Shown here: positions 6,909 to 11,527 of the stretch, piece by piece
Numbering within the stretch: position 1 is the stretch's first letter
How the letters are laid out: each line of letters starts with the position of its first letter
DNA from: Planctomycetes bacterium RIFOXYC2_FULL_41_27
GTDB lineage: Bacteria; Planctomycetota; Brocadiia; Brocadiales; Brocadiaceae
Direction of reading: 5' to 3'
Assembly: GCA_001828645.1 (NCBI GenBank)
Contig: MHZD01000034.1
Coordinates: 1-11,527 of the forward strand
Length of the DNA: 11,527 bases
Notes under the pieces: model-generated
Database searches by the model: none
The model's input: the letters and a program-made list of their open reading frames with translations, nothing else
Told to the model about the DNA's origin: nothing
Position numbers and translations under genes: made by a program

Positions 6909-7985
6909 TTACTCTTCACCAAACCTTTCCTTATCAGGCCAACAAAAAGCGCGTTGTTTCTTACGTTCAGGATCAGCGAGGCACTCTATGATGTAGCCTG
7001 CATCAATTACAACTGTATTTAATAGTTGTAACTGACACAAGATGTTTGATGCGCCAATGCCTGCCCCTATAAGGACAAGATCAATAGGTTGTTTAATCGT
7101 TGACAGATCGACAATGTCATACATCGATTGACCTTGAGAAATTTTGAAAAACTGTATATCTGACACACCTTCACGTTTTAATCCATTGGTAATGGCTGTA
7201 CGTTTGGTGTCATCAAAAGATGTGACTATAAGCACTCTCCGTTTCTGATAAATTTGATGGCGGTAAGGACCTGTCAGCAGCGCATAAACAAAATGGAAAG
7301 GGCAATAATTCATTTCATGCAGTATAATGTTTTGTTCATTAAGCCAAGCCATGATAGGGACAAAGTACTGCTGCATGACCGGTTTTTGTCGATAGGCAAA
7401 ATTCAACGCCAACAGTCCACGCTGGGAAATCAGACGCAATTGCGCTGCATAAAGCTTTCGTAACACCCCCACTTCATTAATTTCATAGTTCCCACTAATG
7501 TAGTTACGGCCACCGGCAGAAAATGGTTTCCTAAGCAAATTATATCTGAATTCCCTTACGGCTTTCCCTAAAGTGCGCACGAAATAGTAGCATCTGGATT
7601 CATTAATATCTCGGAAAGGATGTCGTTTACCAACACAAAACCGATATTCACCATCAGCCATACGATAGATAGGCAAGAATCTATTGCTAATCGCACTCTT
7701 TACTTTAGTTACAAACGATAAAAACCATTCTTCTGAAGACCTATTATCAAATGCAGCACATTTGAATACGCCTTTAGGGTACAACCTTTCAAAGCCTGGC
7801 AGTACAAGATCAATGTCATGCCCTAAAATTCCAATGTACTCCTTCACTTCTATGTCTCTCCAATTAAACAGGGCAGTATAAGTTTCATATTCCCAGGCAG
7901 TTTTCTGTCTTATAAAAAATCGATGCGCACTGGGAATTAACTGTAACAGGCCCCATCCCTTTGAAATCAATTCTTTTATAGCCAT
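6909..7985 (-). CDS. GT-D-fold-like (DUF1792-like) putative glycosyltransferase
   Basis: A protein of up to 358 residues that I place near the GT-D/DUF1792 glycosyltransferases on two signals. First, PIYRMADGEYRF (105-116) carries R..DGE, matching the R(I/L)GDGE signature in which the DxE acidic pair binds metal and UDP-sugar. Second, the C-terminal DLVLIGAGIGASNILCQL and VVIDAGYIIE resemble the closing segment of that family, which ends in a DxG-type motif. Similarity elsewhere is not obvious, so this is a family-level inference. Starting at the ATG 7985 gives a 101-base overlap with the upstream methyltransferase. A GTG at 7847, preceded by GGAGA nine bases upstream, is a good alternative that leaves a 37-base gap; the conserved region is kept either way. 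It is followed after 50 bases by the sulfotransferase. It likely adds a sugar to the same glycan; another nucleotide-dependent role remains possible. Confidence 0.6.
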   Translation of the reverse strand: MAIKELISKGWGLLQLIPSAHRFFIRQKTAWEYETYTALFNWRDIEVKEYIGILGHDIDLVLPGFERLYPKGVFKCAAFDNRSSEEWFLSFVTKVKSAISNRFLPIYRMADGEYRFCVGKRHPFRDINESRCYYFVRTLGKAVREFRYNLLRKPFSAGGRNYISGNYEINEVGVLRKLYAAQLRLISQRGLLALNFAYRQKPVMQQYFVPIMAWLNEQNIILHEMNYCPFHFVYALLTGPYRHQIYQKRRVLIVTSFDDTKRTAITNGLKREGVSDIQFFKISQGQSMYDIVDLSTIKQPIDLVLIGAGIGASNILCQLQLLNTVVIDAGYIIECLADPERKKQRAFCWPDKERFGEE

Positions 7986-8550
7986 TTTTCAATAGATACT
8001 GGTAGCCATTCTGATAATACTCTCTGTTACTATTGTCCCAAATAATCACTCCGTCTTTCTTTAAAGCAATTAAACAATTTTTGGCACAATTTACCCTGTC
8101 TCTACCATCAATGACAATAATGTCAAATCTCTCGTGATATTCAGATACTTTTTTAGAATATTCACCGCCATATTGAAGATCTACATGATATAACTCAACA
8201 TTAGCGGGAACTGCATACTTCATTTTTTCATACCATTTTTTGCTATGTTCACATGACACTACCTGCTTAGTCCTATTTGCCCACCAAAAAGTAGAATTCC
8301 CACAACCATATTCGAAAACAGTCATTTCCTGATTGATTCTTTTTTCAATAAAATGCATTATAGCATAATTCATCCATAAAATAGGGTTTCCTTCACTGTC
8401 AACAGGCATTCCGTCCCTGAAACTCCTGAACCATCCAACATTTTTAAGCTCTCCTTTTCTTCTAAGACAATAGAGAGAATACACACCAACCTTTTTTGGG
8501 AGATATGTTACCAGATATTTTATTCTTTTTTTTATTTTTTTCAGCGTCAT
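7885..8550 (-). CDS. SAM-dependent methyltransferase of the glycan-locus type
   Basis: A 221-residue class I methyltransferase. The N-terminal half contains WFRSFRDGMPVDSEGNPI, a segment recurring in small methyltransferases found in polysaccharide loci. Motif I is VFEYGCGNST (78-87), the SAM-binding loop; VSCEHSKKWYEKM (98-110) follows where the acidic ribose contact lies; FDIIVIDGRDR (142-152) and KKDGVIIWDNSN (164-175) are the later strands, and FKGMGPVTVNSQCASIF closes the fold, so the protein looks complete. The acceptor may be a sugar hydroxyl, but this is inferred from context. An in-frame GTG at 8553 adjoins the ATG at 8550, which I prefer. It starts 32 bases after the end of the frameshifted methyltransferase and its 3' end may overlap the next gene by 101 bases. 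Confidence 0.88.
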   Translation of the reverse strand: MTLKKIKKRIKYLVTYLPKKVGVYSLYCLRRKGELKNVGWFRSFRDGMPVDSEGNPILWMNYAIMHFIEKRINQEMTVFEYGCGNSTFWWANRTKQVVSCEHSKKWYEKMKYAVPANVELYHVDLQYGGEYSKKVSEYHERFDIIVIDGRDRVNCAKNCLIALKKDGVIIWDNSNREYYQNGYQYLLKNGYKRIDFKGMGPVTVNSQCASIFYKTENCLGI

Positions 8551-8582
8551 CACTTTAAATAAGACTATTAGTTAAAACAATA

Positions 8583-9292
8583 CTAATAAGCCCTAAAGGC
8601 GATTGTTGTGCCATGTACACCAATTAATTCTGAAAAACATGATTGCTTTATCGCCCACCATACTGCCTGTGGAACACCATGATTTGATGTAAAATCGTGA
8701 AATGTAATTATACCACCGTGCTTGACAAAAGGAAGCCATGCGACGATATCGTTTTTTGTTGCAACCTCCGAGTGGTCGCCATCGATGAATAAAAGGTCTA
8801 TTGAGTTTGGTAGCACACAAAAGCCCTTTGCGGCAGTTAAAGAATCTGCAACAATAGCTGTAACTCGATATTGTAAGCCAAAATGGGCAATATTCTTGTC
8901 AAAAATTTCTTTTGTATTGTTTAATTTTAATCTGAACAATCTCTCTTGATATTGGTTCTTGCCAAAGGATCGCTAACATAACCAATGAAGTTATCAACAG
9001 CATATATCCTTGCATCAGAACCCTTTAATCCGGATGCCAACAAACAAGTCGATTCTCCAAGCCAACTGCCAATTTCTACGATTTTTGCACTAATAGGAAT
9101 ATCGTGAGATAAACGGAATAAAAAAGCGCTTTCGGGCAATGAAGATAATTCTCTTCGCCAGAAATATTCTGAGATTTGGTAAAAATCGTCCCGCGGGTAT
9201 TTAGAAAATACAATCTTTGTTTTGGCAACAAACTTATTAGTCGATTTTTTCCACTGGTACTTCTTAATACCAAAAAGTGTCTTTAATCCCAT
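8583..9292 (-). pseudogene. Frameshifted SAM-dependent methyltransferase (Methyltransf_24-like)
   Basis: Two adjacent minus-strand frames make up one methyltransferase. The first, from ATG 9292 (an in-frame TTG at 9304 is possible), carries motif I, AKIVEIGSWLGEST, then IYAVDNFIGY, and stops with TAA at 8929-8927. The second reads from about 8939 to a TAG at 8583 and carries IDLLFIDGDHSEVATKND, LPFVKHGGIITFHDF and the C-terminus. Joining them needs a -1 shift, equal to one missing base, near 8930-8945. The joined order matches the intact neighbour at 9745-10356 motif by motif. No slippery heptamer is seen before the first stop, so programmed frameshifting is unlikely; gene decay or a sequencing error are the two explanations. 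Neither half alone has a complete SAM fold. If intact in the living cell, it would be another methyltransferase of the same operon. Confidence 0.75.
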
Positions 9293-9381
9293 AGCTTTTG
9301 CCAAAATAAGTCATCGAAAACTATATAAAATCGGGTAAGCTTTCATGAGTTAATTGCTCACAAAGGAATATGAAACATCAA

Positions 9382-9395
9382 TGACCCAAGGGTCA
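9382..9395. repeat. Perfect palindrome TGACCC-AA-GGGTCA
   Basis: TGACCC (9382-9387) and GGGTCA (9390-9395) form a six-base inverted repeat with a two-base centre, 90 bases upstream of the frameshifted methyltransferase. The size suits a dimeric regulator site, but the lack of other copies or a nearby firm promoter leaves this open; it may also be a fragment of a dispersed repeat. Confidence 0.3.
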
Positions 9396-9577
9396 CAAGG
9401 GAGCATGAAAATATTTATTTTTTAGACAACCGACTTCATTTTCAGATGAAAATACGAGTAAAGCATCGTAATATCATCTTTTGCTACCAGCGCCTATCCT
9501 GTGACATAGTCGTCCAATACTATACCTTTTGCAGTCCTTCCTTGCAAGCATATTGCTATGTCCATACGGTTGAAATT

Positions 9578-9627
9578 GTGGTTTGCAGGAATTATTCCTG
9601 AGCTAAACCACCCGCTATATGGGTGGT
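9578..9627. repeat. Two competing hairpins resembling an IS200/IS605-type end
   Basis: GTGGTTT (9578-9584) pairs with AAACCAC (9605-9611) around an inner palindrome CAGGAATTATTCCTG (9586-9600). Overlapping it, ACCACCC (9607-9613) pairs with GGGTGGT (9621-9627) across a seven-base loop. The two stems share 9607-9611, so only one can form at a time. Short imperfect hairpins with this type of ACCACCC stem occur at the ends of IS200/IS605 and related elements, where they are recognised as single-stranded DNA or form part of a guide RNA. No transposase or TnpB/IscB frame could be recognised nearby, so this is a solitary end or remnant at most. Confidence 0.4.
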
Positions 9628-9744
9628 ACTGACTTCAACATACCTTATAACACACTGGTAAATATGATGTACAGGTTTCATATTTTTTATGCATTGCGTG
9701 TCCTACTGTCAAATCTATTTTCGAACCTTTCTCACTCGTTTAAC

Positions 9745-10356
9745 TCAGGATTTTCTTCCATAAAACGTGCTCTTTACAAAAAAGTACTCACTAATTTTGT
9801 CACTTAAGTATTCTTTTACTGCTCGATCAACACCACAGGGATGTAAATAATCGTGCACTACAATCCAGCAACCTTGCTTTAAATGGGGAAACCAACGAGT
9901 TAAATCAGACAAACATGCTTCATAGGAATGATCCCCATCGATCCACAATAAGTCGATAGGTCGCTGCCAGGTACAAACCACCTCATTGCTTTTCCCCCTG
10001 ATTGCAGTGTATTTATTTTCATATCCTGCCATATTCTTTTTAAATTTCAAGAATGCATCTTTTTGTCTTTTTGGTTTCATTGTATCATTCTCCCAAATGT
10101 CAATACAAACCAATTGGGACTTTCCTGGCAATGCCTCGCAAATAAATGCAGAAGACCTCCCCAAGTAAGAACCGATCTCAACAACACAACTGCCCTGAGG
10201 TAGCCTGGATACTATTCCCTGAAGAGAAATGCCCTCTAACAAATTTAGATGACCTGATATTGTATTTGCTTTGGGAGGTTTAAATAATGACTTTTTTATT
10301 TTAGCCTTCACGTATAACCAATGCAACCTTGTTTTCCATATAGTATTCTTAAACAT
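9745..10356 (-). CDS. SAM-dependent methyltransferase (Methyltransf_24-like)
   Basis: A 203-residue class I methyltransferase. Motif I is CVVEIGSYLGRSS (57-69), followed by LVCIDIWEND (82-91) with the acidic ribose-binding position, PIDLLWIDGDHSYEAC (133-148) as the central strand and metal/substrate loop seen in this family, and WIVVHDYLHPCGVDRAV (164-180). Enzymes with the IDGDHSY motif often sit in cell-surface glycan clusters and may methylate sugars, but the acceptor cannot be read. It is the best expressed-looking gene here: its ATG at 10356 follows an AAAGGAG Shine-Dalgarno by seven bases. It is paralogous to the frameshifted methyltransferase 452 bases downstream, with the same motif order. 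It has a 5' leader with two hairpins, described separately. Confidence 0.9.
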   Translation of the reverse strand: MFKNTIWKTRLHWLYVKAKIKKSLFKPPKANTISGHLNLLEGISLQGIVSRLPQGSCVVEIGSYLGRSSAFICEALPGKSQLVCIDIWENDTMKPKRQKDAFLKFKKNMAGYENKYTAIRGKSNEVVCTWQRPIDLLWIDGDHSYEACLSDLTRWFPHLKQGCWIVVHDYLHPCGVDRAVKEYLSDKISEYFFVKSTFYGRKS

Positions 10357-10363
10357 TTAGCAT

Positions 10364-10370
10364 CTCCTTT
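10364..10370 (-). promoter_or_regulatory. Strong Shine-Dalgarno AAAGGAG of the 10356 methyltransferase
   Basis: Minus-strand AAAGGAG ends seven bases before the ATG at 10356, close to ideal spacing. It fixes this start. None of the other genes in the window has a site of comparable quality. Confidence 0.8.
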
Positions 10371-10386
10371 GTCTTGGCTTCAATAT

Positions 10387-10414
10387 ATTATGAGTAAAAG
10401 CCTTGCTTGTGCAA
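10387..10414 (-). promoter_or_regulatory. Weak possible promoter of the 10356 methyltransferase
   Basis: On the minus strand TTGCAC (10414-10409) and CATAAT (10392-10387) are separated by 16 bases. The -10 is good, the -35 matches only its first three bases. It would start transcription about 30 bases before the ATG. The -35 overlaps the CCTTGC hairpin, so promoter and terminator readings of this site are alternatives. Confidence 0.25.
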
Positions 10415-10416
10415 GG
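10401..10416 (-). terminator. Terminator-like hairpin in the leader of the 10356 methyltransferase
   Basis: On the minus strand CCTTGC and GCAAGG form a perfect six-base stem with an ACAA loop, followed by CTTTTA. The stem is short and the U-run only four long, so it is a weak intrinsic terminator. It lies 45 bases before the start codon and could end transcription coming from the intron remnant, or act as an attenuator. Confidence 0.3.
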
Positions 10417-10434
10417 TTTACTATCAAGCTGGTA

Positions 10435-10458
10435 GGCTGGAGGCCGCAGCCTCCAACC
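10435..10458. repeat. GC-rich hairpin, GGCTGGAGGC-CGCA-GCCTCCAACC
   Basis: A ten-base stem with one mismatch and a four-base loop in otherwise AT-rich DNA, just upstream of the terminator-like hairpin. It has no U-run in either direction. The 'GGTTGGAGGCTGCGGCCTCCA' look is that of a short dispersed palindromic (REP-like) element; note that a fragment GTTGGAGGCTTGG also occurs on the minus strand at 229-241. Confidence 0.45.
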
Positions 10459-10648
10459 CCCACTCATCACTATATACCTGTAACAACCCCAAGTATCCTT
10501 TTAAACCATACGACTTTCTCGTAGTTAGCGATCCCCATAAAGTTGCTCTATAGCAGAGAAAAGGAAGAAAAAAACCTATCGTATTAAAGCCTTTTTCTTA
10601 AGGAACAATGCCTCAAACGAACACAAGCCCAGTTTGTGAAATCGGTGT

Positions 10649-10909
10649 TTAGGGAAACGTTTGTTGTCCGGTTTCCACTTCCTTATCGATTATGTCACCG
10701 ATAAGATTAGCCAGCAAAGGGGATATAACTCCACCTTGTGGAGTGCCTTCCGTTGTCTGATGATAAACTCCATCTTCCATGACACCTGCCTTTGGGAATA
10801 TACCCTTAAGACAGGCGAGGGTTTGTATATGGCAGTTTTCAGTTCCTTGTGAATATGCATATCCAACGAGAGGTTGTTGGTGAGTTTTGAAGGTGAAAGA
10901 AGGTGAAAG
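10649..10909 (-). pseudogene. Remnant of a group II intron reverse transcriptase/maturase
   Basis: A minus-strand frame open for 86 codons from after a TAG at 10912-10910 to a TAA at 10651-10649. It contains PKAGVMEDGVYHQ followed directly by TTEGTPQGGVISPLLANLIG, the RT-4 region of LtrA-like group II intron reverse transcriptases, in which KAGVMEDG and GTPQGG(V/I)SPLLAN are very typical. The preceding part, NCHIQTLACLKGIFP, is compatible with the region before it. The catalytic YADD block, thumb, maturase and endonuclease domains are absent: the frame ends about 20 residues after LANLIG. There is no start codon in keeping with a full protein, so this is a fragment of about one fifth of the usual length. 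It does not act as a gene and marks an old retroelement. Confidence 0.8.
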
Positions 10910-11271
10910 CTAGAACGTCTTCAATCTCCCTCGTTCATCAAGTCCTTTACAGTTATGCCCCTTTGCCCTGAACAAGTTCAGGACTCCTATGAGCAATGCT
11001 GACGACTTTAAAGATAGAGGCTTGAGAGAATGCCCGCTATCACCATCTCATACAACTCGGACTTCGAATTTCTTATACCTCGCCGTTAGGGATATTTTAC
11101 CCAAAATGTAAGTCATCCCTCGGTCATATGGATTACCCCTTTTCCCTTCGTGAAGTATGTTCACCCCGTTAGATAAAATGTCGAAGTCTAATTAAATTTG
11201 GTGTCCCTGGAAATGTCCTCTACGCCAAAACGTTTTGGTTCTATCTACACGATTGAGTCGGCCAAAGTTGT
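10910..11271 (-). other. Non-coding region, possibly decayed group II intron RNA upstream of the RT remnant
   Basis: No coding frame is supported. The minus strand upstream of the reverse transcriptase fragment is where the structured 5' part of a group II intron would lie, and stretches such as TCCCTAACGGCGAGGTATAA and GGGGTAATCCATATGACCGA have the purine-rich, paired look of intron RNA. I could not identify domain V, the 5' GUGYG boundary or the 3' AY boundary, so the assignment rests on position. A perfect palindrome lies at 10967-10982. Confidence 0.25.
10967..10982. repeat. Perfect palindrome CCTGAAC-AA-GTTCAGG
   Basis: Seven-base inverted arms around a two-base centre. The surrounding GCCCTGAACAAGTTCAGGAC is a type often found in scattered copies in environmental genomes, so I read it as a dispersed repeat and not as a specific operator. 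Confidence 0.45.
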
Positions 11272-11360
11272 GTAGGTTGGGTAGAACGTGAGTGAAACCC
11301 AACATTAACCGTTCAGGAGATTTAAAGATACGTTGGGTTTCGTACCTCAATCAAACCTAC
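11272..11360. mobile_element. MITE-like inverted repeat with GTAGGTT...AACCTAC ends
   Basis: An 89-base element with imperfect inverted arms. The left arm (11272-11303) begins GTAGGTTGGG and ends GAAACCCAAC; the right arm (11332-11360) begins GTTGGGTTTCG and ends AAACCTAC. Both the outer seven and inner ten bases of the arms match as reverse complements, with a 28-base AT-rich centre. It has no coding capacity. Palindromic elements with the GGTTGGG/GAAACCCAAC theme are widespread in bacterial genomes as non-autonomous elements. No clear target-site duplication is visible. Confidence 0.6.
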
Positions 11361-11527
11361 CCGTCTGTATCCATATTTGTCATTTCGACCCCCATTCTCG
11401 ATCCCCATTCTAACCCCTCTTCCAGTTTCCTGCCACTCCGTAAGTCAGATGCTATAACACCTCGTGAGTCACGTATCAAAAAATATAGCCTACCCCATTG
11501 TATCTCCACCAACTGGGGTTGGCCAAC
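11361..11527. other. Right-edge non-coding sequence
   Basis: No gene is seen in the last 167 bases. TGTCATTTCGACCCCCATT near 11378 resembles the start of another common dispersed repeat, and CCAAC/GTTGG (11509-11513 and 11518-11522) form a small hairpin at the edge. Confidence 0.4.

Larger units (their letters stand above)
9293..9744. other. Intergenic region between two paralogous methyltransferases
   Basis: There is no convincing gene in these 452 bases. The stretch holds a perfect 14-base palindrome at 9382-9395 and a pair of mutually exclusive hairpins at 9578-9627. Short frames on both strands were read and resemble no protein I know. Its position between tandem paralogues, one of them broken, is consistent with an old insertion or recombination scar. 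Confidence 0.55.

Noticed and set aside
8593..8820. Minus-strand open frame of 75 codons within the second half of the broken methyltransferase
   Set aside because: The overlapping frame carries the clear IDGDHS and HGGIITFHDF motifs; this one has none.
8920..8950. Programmed -1 ribosomal frameshift in the split methyltransferase
   Set aside because: No X-XXY-YYZ slippery heptamer precedes the first stop and no stem-loop is apparent after it; a one-base loss or error is simpler.
9480..9600. TnpA, TnpB or IscB coding remnant beside the competing hairpins
   Set aside because: All frames on the minus strand here were read; none shows HUH, DED or HNH/RuvC residues, and stops interrupt each.
9619..9807. 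Plus-strand open frame of 62 codons
   Set aside because: It begins inside the hairpin region, runs into the 3' end of the opposite-strand methyltransferase, has no Shine-Dalgarno and resembles no protein I know.
10600..10648. Group II intron domain V after the RT remnant
   Set aside because: CACAA/TTGTG pairing can be drawn around 10621-10640, but the catalytic AGC triad and GNRA-loop pattern of domain V are not recognisable.
10321..10852. Plus-strand open frames of 63 and 67 codons in the right region
   Set aside because: One is antisense to the reverse transcriptase remnant and the other overlaps the hairpin leader; neither has coding character.
1..11527. CRISPR array, tRNA or rRNA genes
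   Set aside because: No regularly spaced direct repeats, no tRNA cloverleaf with a T-loop and no rRNA-like conserved sequence were seen.

Overview
The window reads as an AT-rich bacterial chromosome segment carrying a surface-polysaccharide or glycoprotein-glycan biosynthesis locus, flanked by repeat-rich, decayed sequence. Glycosyltransferases, a PAPS-type sulfotransferase and small-molecule methyltransferases are packed on the minus strand. Few genes have a recognisable Shine-Dalgarno sequence. Dispersed repeats of the 'CTGAGTGAAGC...', 'TCCCCCT...AGGGGA' and 'GGTTGGGT' types occur in many Gram-negative environmental genomes. These traits would suit a Planctomycetes/Brocadiales-like or other environmental Gram-negative host, but no gene here fixes the taxonomy and I hold that only weakly.

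Layout. At the left edge a start-less coding-looking stretch runs off the window (1-164, minus). Then, read from right to left on the minus strand, comes a first block: a GT2 glycosyltransferase (3835-2912), a 363-base gap with degenerate repeats, a GT4 glycosyltransferase (2548-1451), a second GT2 of the rhamnosyltransferase-like type (1430-450) and a two-motif CDGSH iron-sulfur protein (475-242) overlapping its end. A lone plus-strand methyltransferase (4273-5013) sits between the two blocks, with a promoter placed so that its mRNA may be leaderless.

The second block, also minus strand, runs: a SAM methyltransferase (10356-9745, the only gene with a strong Shine-Dalgarno), a 452-base gap with IS200/IS605-like competing hairpins, a frameshifted paralogue of that methyltransferase (9292-8583), another SAM methyltransferase (8550-7885), a protein resembling GT-D-fold glycosyltransferases (7985-6909, start uncertain), a sulfotransferase (6858-6007) and a GT4-like glycosyltransferase (6010-5030) joined to the sulfotransferase by a GTGA stop/start overlap.

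The right 1.17 kb (10357-11527) has no intact gene. It holds a leader with two hairpins, an 87-codon remnant of a group II intron reverse transcriptase (10909-10649), perhaps some intron RNA, and a 89-base MITE-like inverted repeat (11272-11360).

Together the genes look like a cassette that adds sugars to a glycan and decorates it with sulfate and probably methyl groups. No flippase, polymerase, ABC exporter or nucleotide-sugar synthesis gene is in the window, so these would be encoded elsewhere. The strongest leads are the CDGSH protein whose second motif has Cys in place of the His ligand, the GT-D-like protein with its unusual start, and the decaying methyltransferase next to IS-like hairpins.
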